Positions 1-5,856 of a stretch of 17,878 nt of DNA are shown here, piece after piece; the stretch's first letter is position 1; each line of letters begins with the position of its first letter. A program made the position numbers and the translations under genes. The notes below the pieces were generated by a model. The model did no database searches. It worked only from the letters and a program-made list of their open reading frames with translations, and was not told where the DNA came from. This DNA is from JBBDLF01 sp040879025 (lineage in GTDB: Bacteria; Pseudomonadota; Gammaproteobacteria; Pseudomonadales; Pseudohongiellaceae). Location of the stretch: positions 1 to 17,878 of the forward strand of contig JBBDLF010000030.1 of NCBI GenBank assembly GCA_040879025.1, in the 5' to 3' direction.

Positions 1-2
1 AA

Positions 3-203
3 ATGGAAAAAGGCGTACTACGGGTTGCCCGAACTCGGGTGGATTATCGAGATGGACGCGACATCTATCCTGACAGAGGGGGGGGTGTAAGTGTCCGAAC
101 TTTGCAGGACTGGGAGCAAGGTCGCAGAGAGCCACAAGGTCCAGCAGTGGCCTTGCTGAGGATAGCAGAGCAGCATCCTGATGTTTTCAGTGAACTTCAT
201 TAA
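3..203 (+). pseudogene. Truncated XRE/HigA-type antitoxin, C-terminal part
   Basis: The last ~38 residues (VSVRTLQDWEQGRREPQGPA, then ALLRIAEQHPDVF) match the recognition-helix end of HTH antitoxins of the HigA/NadS type, which bind their own operator. The expected upstream helices (a SQxxFAxLLG-type stretch) are missing. The preceding ~28 codons do not look like this family and meet the HTH part at a run of eight G (78-85), so this is a fusion or frameshift product. No toxin is visible because the window begins here. The gene ends six bases before an attC, as a cassette gene would. The family call is fairly secure; the start at 3 is probably not the true one. Confidence 0.6.
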
Positions 204-208
204 GCACG

Positions 209-287
209 GCATAACAATCGGCTGCACGGCGACAATCTCTCCGCTGCGTTGCAGCTCCAAAATTGCGCGTAAGCACGGGCGTTATGC
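209..287 (+). other. attC recombination site
   Basis: GCATAAC (209-215) and GTTATGC (281-287) are exact inverted boxes 79 bp apart. They enclose an imperfect inverted repeat (CGGCTGCACGG left, AAGCACGGGCG right) with a GC-rich terminal loop. This is the R''/R' layout of integron attC sites, preceded by GC at the crossover box (GC-GTTATGC). The expected cut is between G281 and T282. It closes the truncated antitoxin cassette and opens the VOC cassette. Confidence 0.85.
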
Positions 288-306
288 ACACTAAAAGGAT
301 CAGCCT

Positions 307-684
307 ATGAATATTGATCACATAATAATGAAAGTTAATGATCTTGATGCGAGTGTGGATTTTTATACAAATATCATGGGCTTCACTAACGATGGAACCC
401 AAGGGCCGTTTACAGTTATTCAAGTGTCTAGTGATTTTCAAATCCAGCTTGCTCCGTGGGGAACAGAAGGTTATGAGCACTATGCGTTTTCTATGTCGCC
501 AGAAGAATTTGATGAGATTTTTCGTCGTATAAAAGAATCAAATATAGATTATGGTCCTGATTTCCATTCGGTTGGGAACAATACGGGTCCTGGTAGAGAG
601 GCGGGCGCTAAAGGTGAAGCACCAACCATATATTTTCTTGATCCCAGTAAACACCTTATCGAAATATTAAGCTATGAAAAATAA
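307..684 (+). CDS. VOC (glyoxalase/dioxygenase superfamily) protein
   Basis: The 125-residue protein has one complete vicinal-oxygen-chelate unit: MNIDHIIMKVNDLDASVDFY at the N-terminus and DPSKHLIEILSYE at the C-terminus. Candidate metal ligands are H5, H58 and E119, as in glyoxalase I-like folds. VOC proteins are metal enzymes (lyases, dioxygenases, thiol transferases) or binding proteins for antibiotics; the substrate cannot be told here. An AAGGA ribosome-binding site lies 8 nt before ATG 307. It fills a cassette between two attC sites and starts about 20 bp from the recombination point, which is typical of cassette genes. AT-rich relative to the flanking intron. Cytosolic; no signal peptide. 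Confidence 0.85.
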   Translation: MNIDHIIMKVNDLDASVDFYTNIMGFTNDGTQGPFTVIQVSSDFQIQLAPWGTEGYEHYAFSMSPEEFDEIFRRIKESNIDYGPDFHSVGNNTGPGREAGAKGEAPTIYFLDPSKHLIEILSYEK

Positions 685-688
685 CAAT

Positions 689-772
689 GCATAACAAAAA
701 TATCGTGTTGACGACTTTAACTTTGGTTGAAAAACACCAAAGCCAAAGTTGCAGCACATATTGGCTTTATGT
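689..772 (+). other. attC site, degenerate R'
   Basis: GCATAAC (689-695) is a good left box; the right box is degraded (CTTTATG around 765-771). The arms still pair: ATATCGTGTTG on the left with CAGCACATAT on the right, and AACTTTGG (719-726) with CCAAAGTT (743-750). A competing inner hairpin CTTTGGT/ACCAAAG (721-742) forms the terminal structure. Unpaired bases in the arms fit the extrahelical bases of attC. The right box may be poorly recombinogenic. Confidence 0.6.
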
Positions 773-788
773 ATCCAGGTGACATACC

Positions 789-1133
789 GTGGCAACCGAA
801 AGTAAAAAAGACAAAGCTACAAGATTATTTGAATTAACCAATACCGGCCAATGGCCGCCAGCAAGCCCCGATGCATCCCAAAAAATGCAAGATGTGCGAA
901 AAGCCATTTCTGATGTCTATCGCGAACTTAAAATTGAGCTCTTTGAGAAACATTATACGGAAGAACAGTTAGACGCACTGCTTGGATTCTATGAAAGTGA
1001 TATCGGCTCAACTGTCCTGGAAGCTCAAGCAAACATCGAGCATGACTTTAAGAAAAAAATGTCAAAAACGCTCAACGACATGAACTCAAAAGGTGATGGT
1101 GGGCTCAATGTTGTTTACCAACCTAAAGATTAG
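789..1133 (+). CDS. DUF2059-like protein
   Basis: 114 residues starting at GTG 789, which has AGGTGA six bases upstream and an in-frame stop (780-782) just before it, so no longer N-terminus is possible. Residues ~52-100 (EKHYTEEQLDALLGFYESDIG, then a helical tail) resemble the DUF2059 core, whose hallmark is a TxxEL..L..FYxSxxG stretch; KATRLFELTNTG also fits the family's opening helix. Known members are usually exported; this one lacks a signal peptide and starts with a charged stretch, so it may be a truncated, cytosolic version. Function unknown. Single gene of its cassette, followed 17 bp later by an attC half-site. Confidence 0.6.
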   Translation: MATESKKDKATRLFELTNTGQWPPASPDASQKMQDVRKAISDVYRELKIELFEKHYTEEQLDALLGFYESDIGSTVLEAQANIEHDFKKKMSKTLNDMNSKGDGGLNVVYQPKD

Positions 1134-1149
1134 GTCATGAATTCGGCAG

Positions 1150-1199
1150 ACATAACAAAGTCAAGCAAGCGGACGCAGTAAACTGCGCTGCTTCTTGAA
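1150..1199 (+). other. attC left half and hairpin at the intron 5' junction
   Basis: ACATAACAA (1150-1158) is a R''-type box. It is followed by a long hairpin: TCAAG(C)AAGC pairs with GCTTCTTGA, and CGCAGT-AA-ACTGCG forms the tip; the bulged C resembles an extrahelical base. The expected right box (GCG-TTATG-like) is missing: the sequence reads AAGCG and then intron sequence. The intron therefore begins where the recombination box of this attC should be, so the cassette's attC is split or lost. Confidence 0.6.
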
Positions 1200-1612
1200 G
1201 CGTGTGTGCCGGGCATGGCACTTAACTAAAACTAGAGAGGTGCAAGTCCTCTTACCAGGTATTCGCAGAGCCGAAGGTTAGCGGAAGGGCAAGGGCGTCA
1301 TTGCGAGATGGGGTCTGGAGGAAGCCCAACGCGAAATCGCGGGGCGATGAACAAGAATCCGATATGAGGTGTGACGTATCCGGGGCCAGTGGGCACGTGA
1401 CCATTAAGCCCTCCATCTGCAAGCGGGATGCGTTTTATAAATCGGGCGCCTGCGCGAGGAAAGGTAAGTGTCTTACCCCGGGAGGTCTGCCGTGTGTTGA
1501 GGGAACAACTGATGCTGGCGAGAGCCGGCATGACCGCACGGCAGAAGTCAGCAGAGGGCATAGTAGGTTTTCTCGTGAAACCGAAGGCCTGAACAAGTAA
1601 AGGACGGCAATC

Positions 1613-2116
1613 GTGCAGGAAGAGACAGCGGATCGCATCGGTAAAGCAGCTCAGGCTGGTCCTGTCCAGGTGGCAGAGGATGAACCGGTGGCTGGAGACT
1701 GTATTGAACCCAGGCCCACAAGACAGACTTCATTGATGGTGCAAGTACTGGAGCGGGACAATCTGATACGGGTACTGAAGCAAGTCAAACGCAACAAAGG
1801 AGCGCCGGGAATCGACGGTATAACCGTTGAACAGTTTCCCGATTATCTCAAGCAACACTGGCCGGACACTCGACAACGGTTGCTGGCAGGGCGCTACCAT
1901 CCTAAACCGGTACGCCGGGTCGAGATACCAAAGGCAGATGGCCGGATGCGCAAGCTGGGTATACCGACGGTCATGGACCGTTTTATCCAGCAAGCGATTG
2001 CGCAGGTGCTGTCGTTGCACTGGGAGGAGCACTTCCATGACCACAGTGATGGATTCCGCCCGCAACGAAGCGCCCATCAGGCCCTGCGCCATTGGAATTA
2101 CATCGGCGCGATCTGA
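1613..2116 (+). pseudogene. Group II intron reverse transcriptase, N-terminal part
   Basis: From GTG 1613 the reading frame gives the intron-encoded protein's N-terminus and first RT blocks: RNKGAPGIDGITVEQF (RT1), VEIPKADGRMRKLGIPTVMD (RT2) and DGFRPQRSAHQALRH (RT2a/3). It then runs into a TGA at 2114-2116. The palm blocks with the catalytic YADD, normally some 100-150 residues further on, are absent. Sequence after ALRH no longer matches the family, which places the deletion near 2090-2110. Without the YADD motif there is no polymerase activity. Family assignment is firm. Confidence 0.85.
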
Positions 2117-2508
2117 GGTTGAAGGTGAGTGAGAAAGCGAACTGGAAGCTGAAGGAGACTATACGCGCACTGAGCCGTCGGACACGAGGCCATACCTTGT
2201 TGACGATCATCACGCAACTGAAAGAGACCCTGCTTGGATGGAAAGCATACTTTGGCATTGCCGAGGTGCTGAGCCCTTTGCGTGATATCGACAAATGGAT
2301 CCGGCGAAAGTTGCGTTGTTACCTGTGGAAGCAGTGGGGCCGGAAGGGCTACCGGATGCTGAGACGCCTGGGAGTTGACAGGCAACTGGCCTGGAATACG
2401 GCCAAGTCTGCCCACGGCCCGTGGAGACTGAGCAAAAGTCCGGCGCTTTACCGATCCCTGCCCAACAGGTACTTTAAAGGCTTGGGGCTGCCGCAGTTGG
2501 TGGCATGA
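2092..2508 (+). pseudogene. Group II intron maturase, thumb/domain X part
   Basis: This frame carries the C-terminal end of the same intron protein: SRRTRGHTLLTIITQLKETL, then LGWKAYFG, RDIDKWIRRKLRCYLWKQWG, and HGPWRLSKSPAL-YRSLPN-YF near the end. These are the thumb and maturase domain X of class C intron proteins, which bind intron RNA during splicing. It is in a different frame from the N-terminal part and has no domain D or endonuclease domain, as usual for class C. The start at 2092 is only the first ATG after the deletion scar; there is no reason to think it is used. Non-functional as a reverse transcriptase. Confidence 0.8.
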
Positions 2509-2525
2509 TGAATGTGTTGACTTGA

Positions 2526-2559
2526 ACCGCCGTGGTACGTGATCCGTATGCCCGGTGGT
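2526..2559 (+). ncRNA. Group II intron domain V
   Basis: A 34-nt hairpin, the standard domain V length. The lower stem is ACCGCCG (2526-2532) with CGGTGGT (2553-2559), the upper stem GTACG with CGTAT, and the cap is a short TGATC loop with an internal bulge between the helices. Domain V is the catalytic core of the ribozyme. The following GC-rich hairpin (about 2565-2590, GGGCC/GGCCC) fits domain VI. The intact structure suggests the RNA 3' end is not decayed even though the RT is. Confidence 0.75.
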
Positions 2560-2622
2560 GTGGGAGGAGCCGGGCCGCGAGGCCCCGCCCTATCCCGATT
2601 AGCGCCCGATTCGGCGAGAAAG

Positions 2623-2656
2623 TAGACAAATTCGAATTTAGATGTACAATTGTACA
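2623..2656 (+). promoter_or_regulatory. vapC-phd promoter with overlapping operator
   Basis: TAGACA (2623-2628), 16 bp, TACAAT (2645-2650) form a sigma70-type promoter. A perfect 14-bp palindrome TGTACAATTGTACA (2643-2656) covers the -10 element, a natural operator for autorepression by the antitoxin or the VapC-Phd complex. The expected transcription start falls within 1-2 nt of the vapC ATG at 2658, so the mRNA would be leaderless. The promoter lies inside the cassette, immediately downstream of the intron. Confidence 0.7.
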
Positions 2657-2657
2657 T

Positions 2658-3047
2658 ATGGATGTTGTTGCAGACACAAATATATTTTTGGCAGTGTCTC
2701 TTAATGAGGCAGAGAGGGCGCGCATTGTTGTCCTTACCAATGAAGCGTCTATCTTTGCCCCAGAGATTTTGCCTTATGAGATAGGCAATGCATTATCAGC
2801 GATGGTAAAGCGGAAGAAACTCACGAAACCAGAAGCCCTGGAAGCTGAAAACGTAACGAATCTAATACCAGTGCGGTTGGTTGGTGTGGATATCCATGAA
2901 TCCTTGAGAATCGCCGTTGATCATAATATATACGCTTATGACGCATACTTTCTGCAGTGCGCGAAAGCATATTCTTTTTCATTGCTGACGCTGGATAGAC
3001 GGATGAGGCAAGTTGCAGAGCAGTTAGGCATTCAATTGCTGGGGTGA
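2658..3047 (+). CDS. vapC: VapC-type PIN-domain toxin
   Basis: 129 residues of a complete PIN domain, a Mg-dependent RNase that cleaves tRNA or rRNA in characterised VapCs. The acidic active-site set is visible: D6 (VVADTNIF), E41 (PYEIGNAL), D95 (AYDAYFLQ) and D113 (TLDRRM). An upstream extension of the frame to 2532 is open but lies in intron domain V/VI; ATG 2658 is chosen because the PIN fold starts there. No Shine-Dalgarno sequence precedes it, in line with a leaderless start. Phd-type antitoxin begins 4 nt after the stop. Toxin-first order. A diverged, truncated copy is at 15548. Appears intact. Confidence 0.85.
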   Translation: MDVVADTNIFLAVSLNEAERARIVVLTNEASIFAPEILPYEIGNALSAMVKRKKLTKPEALEAENVTNLIPVRLVGVDIHESLRIAVDHNIYAYDAYFLQCAKAYSFSLLTLDRRMRQVAEQLGIQLLG

Positions 3048-3051
3048 TGTC

Positions 3052-3270
3052 ATGAAAGTTTTTACATATTCAGAGGCCAGGCAAAATCTTTCAAAACTTC
3101 TATCGATGGCTCAGACAGAAGAGATTGAAATTCGGCGCAAAGATGGCAGTGTTTTTGTCTTGAAATCCAAAGGCAGCAAGAAAGGTTCTCCATTCGATGT
3201 TCCTGGTATCAAATCAATCGTTGAAACCGATGATATTGTCGATGCTGTCAGAGAGTCACGGCAGCGCTAA
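3052..3270 (+). CDS. Phd/YefM-type antitoxin
   Basis: 72 residues beginning MKVFTYSEARQNLSKLL, the Phd/YefM N-terminal DNA-binding fold that recognises operators such as the palindrome at 2643. The short C-terminal region (PFDVPGIKS onward) would wrap the VapC partner. It starts 4 nt after the toxin stop, with GGGGTGA about 8 nt upstream serving as ribosome-binding site, so translation is probably coupled to vapC. PIN toxins paired with a Phd-type antitoxin are a known combination. Appears intact; ends just before an attC-like repeat. Confidence 0.85.
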   Translation: MKVFTYSEARQNLSKLLSMAQTEEIEIRRKDGSVFVLKSKGSKKGSPFDVPGIKSIVETDDIVDAVRESRQR

Positions 3271-3274
3271 AAAA

Positions 3275-3326
3275 CGCAACCAGCGGAGCAATTTTCCGCT
3301 AGCGCTACAAATTGCCCGCTGTTGCG
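3275..3326 (+). other. attC-like site, short
   Basis: CGCAAC (3275-3280) mirrors GTTGCG (3321-3326). Between them CAGCGG(A)GCAATTT pairs with AAATTGCCCGCTG, leaving one extra A in the left arm, exactly the asymmetry of attC extrahelical bases. The outer boxes deviate from RYYYAAC/GTTRRRY at two positions, so recombination efficiency is doubtful. Size (52 bp) is at the short end for attC. Closes the VapC-Phd cassette. Confidence 0.65.
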
Positions 3327-3345
3327 AGCGCTATGAGTCCCACAT

Positions 3346-3852
3346 ATGACAGTAAGAGTAGCTTCAGCGAAGGACATTGACCAGCTTACAGAAGTGCATA
3401 TTGCATCCTGGAAGTCGGCATACGCTGGCTTAATGCCGAAAAGTATCCTGGATAACCTCGACCGTGACGCAAGGCGTGTAATGTGGACTAACGCTATAGC
3501 GGAACAGCCCAGCGAAACAGCAGTATCAACGAATTCAGACCATGTGACGGGTTTTGCCAATTTCGGCAAATACCGGGATAACGAGGATGTCGACCATTGC
3601 GGTGAAATAAGAGCAATATATGTGCTAGAAAGGTACTGGCGCAACGGCGTGGGATCGAAACTACTAGAATACGCAATGGTCTCGCTTGGTAGGGACTATC
3701 AAGAAGCCGTGCTTTGGGTGCTGGACTCAAACATGAGAGCAATTGAGTTCTATCAACGACATGGTTTTTTCAGAGATGGTGCCGTAAAAACCGAGCTTAT
3801 TTCAGGCGTCGCGCTAAATGAAATTAGGCTATCCCGGACTATCAACTCATAA
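3346..3852 (+). CDS. GNAT-family N-acetyltransferase
   Basis: 168 residues with a complete GNAT fold: N-terminal MTVRVASAKDIDQLTEVHIA (strand 1, helix 1), SWKSAYAGLMP, then motif A at residues ~87-110 (EIRAIYVLERYWRNGVGSKL), whose NGVGS loop holds the acetyl-CoA pyrophosphate, and motif B at ~125-140 (LDSNMRAIEFYQRHGF). The N-terminus resembles small-molecule (amine or antibiotic) acetyltransferases often found in cassettes; the substrate is unknown. It starts ~20 bp after the attC-like site. The stop codon TAA (3850-3852) lies in the left box of the next attC. Confidence 0.9.
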   Translation: MTVRVASAKDIDQLTEVHIASWKSAYAGLMPKSILDNLDRDARRVMWTNAIAEQPSETAVSTNSDHVTGFANFGKYRDNEDVDHCGEIRAIYVLERYWRNGVGSKLLEYAMVSLGRDYQEAVLWVLDSNMRAIEFYQRHGFFRDGAVKTELISGVALNEIRLSRTINS

Positions 3853-3948
3853 CCAGGCGTTGCAGACGGACCAAGGCAAGCTGTCATGCCTTTTGCTGGC
3901 GCAAAAGTCCCGCCAACTCGCCTTGGCCGCTGAACTTTAGCGTTAAAT
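3848..3948 (+). other. attC site (type shared with 7513-7616)
   Basis: Left box CATAAC (3848-3853), right box GTTAAAT (3942-3948, an exact GTTRRRY). The inner arms pair as GGACCAAGGC with GCCTTGGCCGC, and the terminal loop holds a second hairpin (TTTTGC/GCAAAA). The sequence is clearly related to the attC at 7513-7616 (CAGACGGACCAA and TTGGCCGCTGA in both). At 101 bp it is of the long type seen in chromosomal integrons. Confidence 0.85.
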
Positions 3949-3950
3949 AA

Positions 3951-3997
3951 ATGAACCTGCTGGCGATTCGCTCCGTCTTGAGGGGTGAGTGAATCGC
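3951..3997 (+). promoter_or_regulatory. Hairpin and tiny leader frame before the sigma-factor gene
   Basis: GCGATTCGCTC (3963-3973) pairs with GAGTGAATCGC (3987-3997) with one G-T wobble, forming an 11-bp hairpin ending 9 nt before the sigma ATG. A 13-codon frame (ATG 3951 to TGA 3990, MNLLAIRSVLRGE) runs through it. The hairpin has no T-tract, so it is not an obvious terminator. It may limit ribosome access to the weakly marked sigma start. Whether the leader frame is translated is unknown; no Shine-Dalgarno precedes it. Confidence 0.45.
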
Positions 3998-4006
3998 AGT
4001 GACTAA

Positions 4007-4525
4007 ATGCACCAAACCGAAGAAGAGCTCCTGGTACTGGCAGCGCAAGATGGAAGTGACCGAGCCTTTAGTTTGCTTTTCCATCGCTACCAAAAAGCGT
4101 TGCTGCGCTATGGTTTCAAAGTGTCCGGCGATGGTGAGATTGCACAGGACGCCGTTCAGGACGCTTGGCTGAAGTTGGCTAAGAATATTCGTCGGCTGGA
4201 TGATCCGCGAGCGTTCAAAAGTTGGATTTATCAGTTGGTGCATTGGAGTTGCATCGATTTGCTCAGAGCGACCAAGCACTCGAAACTTTATCAGGATCTA
4301 AGCGACGACATTGTCGTAACTTCTGACAGAGCAAATGAACAGGATGATTTGCTCAGCGTAGCAATCAGCCGTTTGCCGGGCCCGGAGAAGCAAATGATCC
4401 ACCTGGTCTATCTCGAAGAGCTGTCGGTGAAGGAGGTCGCCAAAGTGTTAAAAATTTCCGAAGGCACGGTCAAGTCGCGTTTGAATCGGGCAAGACGTTT
4501 GCTCAAAGAGCGATTCTACCTGTAG
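4007..4525 (+). CDS. ECF-type RNA polymerase sigma factor
   Basis: 172 residues with the two-domain ECF layout. Sigma2 spans ~20-88 (FSLLFHRYQKALLRYGFKV, then GDGEIAQDAVQDAWLKLAKN, which binds core enzyme and the -10 element). Sigma4 spans ~115-168, ending in a helix-turn-helix (SVKEVAKVLKISEGTVKSRL) for the -35 element. It would direct polymerase to a dedicated regulon. The downstream membrane protein is 24 nt away and is probably co-transcribed. Start ATG 4007 is chosen for the family length; its ribosome-binding site is weak. A sigma factor bounded by attC sites is unusual, because it would act in trans on host genes. Confidence 0.9.
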   Translation: MHQTEEELLVLAAQDGSDRAFSLLFHRYQKALLRYGFKVSGDGEIAQDAVQDAWLKLAKNIRRLDDPRAFKSWIYQLVHWSCIDLLRATKHSKLYQDLSDDIVVTSDRANEQDDLLSVAISRLPGPEKQMIHLVYLEELSVKEVAKVLKISEGTVKSRLNRARRLLKERFYL

Positions 4526-4549
4526 CCACTCGACTTAGGAGAACCAGAA

Positions 4550-4924
4550 ATGAACTTAGATGACTGCATTAAAAGGGAACTAGAAAGTGAAGCTAAAGAA
4601 ATCGACCAAGCAATGGGCGAAACGAAAGGACTGTTTGAGTTGGCCGCAAGTCCATTCAAGGGTGGGCTGCGAAGATGGATGTTTGTAGTCTCCTTTGTGA
4701 TCGCTGTTATGACGGTGCTAATGCTCTGGTCTGGATACCGGTTTTTCATTGCGGAGTCAGCTGAAGAGCGTATATTTTGGGGGGTATGGTTTATTATAAC
4801 GTTGAATGGTCAAGCGATGCTGAAGCTTTGGACATGGATGGAAATAAATCGAAACTCCGTTTTAAGGGAAATTAAGCGCCTCGAAATTGCCATTGCTAAG
4901 CTCCACACGAGCCACAAAGATTGA
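4550..4924 (+). CDS. DUF6768-like two-helix membrane protein
   Basis: 124 residues. An acidic cytoplasmic N-terminus (MNLDDCIKRELESEAKEIDQ) is followed by two predicted membrane helices, ~43-66 (MFVVSFVIAVMTVLMLWSGY) and ~76-97. After them comes the conserved-looking stretch MLKLWTWMEINRNSVLREIK, a charged helix. I recognise this as the DUF6768 type found beside ECF sigma genes; by position it is a candidate membrane anti-sigma factor or sensor, but no anti-sigma zinc motif is visible. AGGAGA lies 9 nt before ATG 4550. Second gene of the sigma cassette. Confidence 0.75.
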   Translation: MNLDDCIKRELESEAKEIDQAMGETKGLFELAASPFKGGLRRWMFVVSFVIAVMTVLMLWSGYRFFIAESAEERIFWGVWFIITLNGQAMLKLWTWMEINRNSVLREIKRLEIAIAKLHTSHKD

Positions 4925-4926
4925 GG

Positions 4927-5007
4927 TCTCAAAGCCAAGCACAGCGACAGCTTTTCCGTTGCGGCTTCGTCTCCACTACAAAGCTGCGCGGGTTGGCGGC
5001 GTTAGAA
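4927..5007 (+). other. attC site
   Basis: Right box GTTAGAA (5001-5007) preceded by GGC. The left box is degraded (TCTCAAA, 4927-4933). Arms GCCAAGCACAGC and GCTGCGCGGGTTGGC pair imperfectly, with unpaired bases, and the tip is CCGTTGCGG. The stop codon of the next, reverse-strand vapC (5002-5004) lies inside the right box. Ends the sigma-factor cassette. Confidence 0.7.
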
Positions 5008-5412
5008 TTTTTCTGAGATATATGTGTGCGCATCAAAAGCAACATCTGGAAAGGCAGCTTTAAGTTTTTTATCGCCGGTGACAAGCTTGCAGTTAAGTGA
5101 TTTCGCCAACGAAATAAATTCACAGTCGTATGCAGTGCAGCCTGAATCATTTGCCAAGTTTAAAACGGAGACGGAATCAATGTCAAATTCGTTACTGGAA
5201 ATCAGTTCTTCCGCCTGACTTTGGATGCCGCAAGCCGTTTCTAAATCGATGATTTTTTTGCGCAAATAAAGTGCCAGAATGTTTCGAAATTCACTACGCC
5301 ATAGAACCGGGGCAGCCCACTCTGGTTCCTGAATTAATAACTGTTCGACGTTCTCCGTATATGGGGAGGATAAATAGAGGTAAGCAATAGCGTTGGTGTC
5401 GACTACTATCAT
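5002..5412 (-). CDS. vapC: VapC-type PIN-domain toxin
   Basis: 136 residues, complete PIN fold. Acidic residues expected in the Mg site are present: D5 (MIVVDTNAIAYLYL), E41 (WRSEFRNIL), D96 (TAYDCEFISLA) and D114 (VTGDKKL). It is an endoribonuclease toxin by family. Its ATG overlaps the stop of the antitoxin gene by 4 bp (ATGA), so translation is coupled, with the antitoxin made first. Transcribed against the cassette direction. Its TAA is formed by the cassette's first bases (the TTA of the G-TTA crossover box). Appears intact. Confidence 0.88.
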   Translation of the reverse strand: MIVVDTNAIAYLYLSSPYTENVEQLLIQEPEWAAPVLWRSEFRNILALYLRKKIIDLETACGIQSQAEELISSNEFDIDSVSVLNLANDSGCTAYDCEFISLAKSLNCKLVTGDKKLKAAFPDVAFDAHTYISEKF

Positions 5413-5648
5413 GGGCGCCCCACTCGTTTAGCATTATCCAGTTCCTCAGGATCTATGGTGCCAGTAGCTCTACTGCGTAATGCTCTAGCAGTGTCGATGC
5501 GCTCTACCGGGGTCATTTTATTTGGCAATAAAACTCTTTCTAAACAAGCAATTAGCTCACTGTTTACACTTCTATGGTGCGCGTTTGCAGCTTGCTTGAG
5601 GTGAGCATAAAGGTTATCAGGTATGTTCTTGATGGTAATGGCAGCCAT
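5409..5648 (-). CDS. vapB: FitA/VapB-type ribbon-helix-helix antitoxin
   Basis: 79 residues from ATG 5648. The N-terminal ITIKNIPDNLYAHLKQAANA is the Arc/FitA-type ribbon-helix-helix DNA-binding strand and first helix; HHRSVNSELIACLERVLLP is the second helix. The C-terminal part (ARALRSRATGTIDPEELDN) should block the VapC active site. The frame is open further upstream, but GAGGAC 6 nt before this ATG and the conserved N-terminus favour 5648. First gene of the operon. Intact. Confidence 0.87.
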   Translation of the reverse strand: MAAITIKNIPDNLYAHLKQAANAHHRSVNSELIACLERVLLPNKMTPVERIDTARALRSRATGTIDPEELDNAKRVGRP

Positions 5649-5681
5649 AATTAAGTCCTCAAAAAAAATATGTCGAAAGTC

Positions 5682-5710
5682 ATTATGGTTGCAAAATGGT
5701 TGCCTGTCAA
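5682..5710 (-). promoter_or_regulatory. Promoter of the reverse-strand vapBC operon
   Basis: On the minus strand TTGACA (5710-5705), 17 bp, CATAAT (5687-5682): near-consensus. The direct repeat ATGGTTGC at 5685-5692 and 5696-5703, 11 bp apart, lies in the spacer and -10 region and is a likely antitoxin operator. The predicted leader is about 27 nt and includes the GAGGAC ribosome-binding site. The -35 lies next to the attC left box. Confidence 0.75.
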
Positions 5711-5712
5711 AA

Positions 5713-5786
5713 TTCAAACTGCTGCACAGCGACCGATTTTCCGCCGCTTTGCGGCTCCAAACCGGCGCATGAGCCGGGCGTTATAG
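5713..5786 (+). other. attC site
   Basis: Left box TTCAAAC (5713-5719), right box GTTATAG (5780-5786) preceded by GGGC. The tip is the hairpin GCCGCTTTGCGGC. Arm sequence (CTGCACAGCGACC on the left, CCGGCGCATGAGCCGG on the right) resembles the attC at 209-287. The gene of this cassette is on the opposite strand, yet the attC keeps the array orientation. Confidence 0.75.
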
Positions 5787-5813
5787 GGCTTGATTGACCT
5801 AAACGGGAGCGTT

Positions 5814-5851
5814 AACTATAGTTGACAGTCGTCTCATCGCCAACTATAGTT
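5814..5851 (+). promoter_or_regulatory. higBA promoter with duplicated palindromic operator
   Basis: TTGACA (5822-5827), 17 bp, TATAGT (5845-5850). The 10-bp palindrome AACTATAGTT occurs twice (5814-5823 and 5842-5851), one abutting the -35 and one covering the -10, with centres 28 bp apart. This is an ideal arrangement for antitoxin repression. The predicted start of transcription is at or next to the A of the higB ATG (5857), so the toxin mRNA would have no leader. Confidence 0.85.
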
Positions 5852-5856
5852 CACGC

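Larger units (their letters stand above)
1202..2600 (+). mobile_element. Group IIC intron with internal deletion
   Basis: The 5' end (GTGTGCCGGGCATGGC, then AACTAGAGAGGTGCAAGTCC) is characteristic of bacterial group IIC introns. The intron RNA occupies about 1202-1612, the maturase reading frames 1613-2508, and domains V/VI about 2526-2600. It sits directly after a stem-loop, the usual target of class C introns. The RT core is deleted, so it cannot retromobilise unaided; the RNA could still splice if supplied with maturase. The 3' boundary near CTATCCCGATT (2590-2600) is approximate. A 5' stub of a second copy lies at 16793. Confidence 0.85.

Noticed and set aside
1298..1600. Open frames on both strands before the intron maturase
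   Set aside because: They lie within the structured intron RNA (domains I-IV) and have no recognisable product.
3963..3997. Hairpin as an intrinsic terminator
   Set aside because: No T-run follows and it lies directly before the sigma-factor start, so a regulatory role is likelier.
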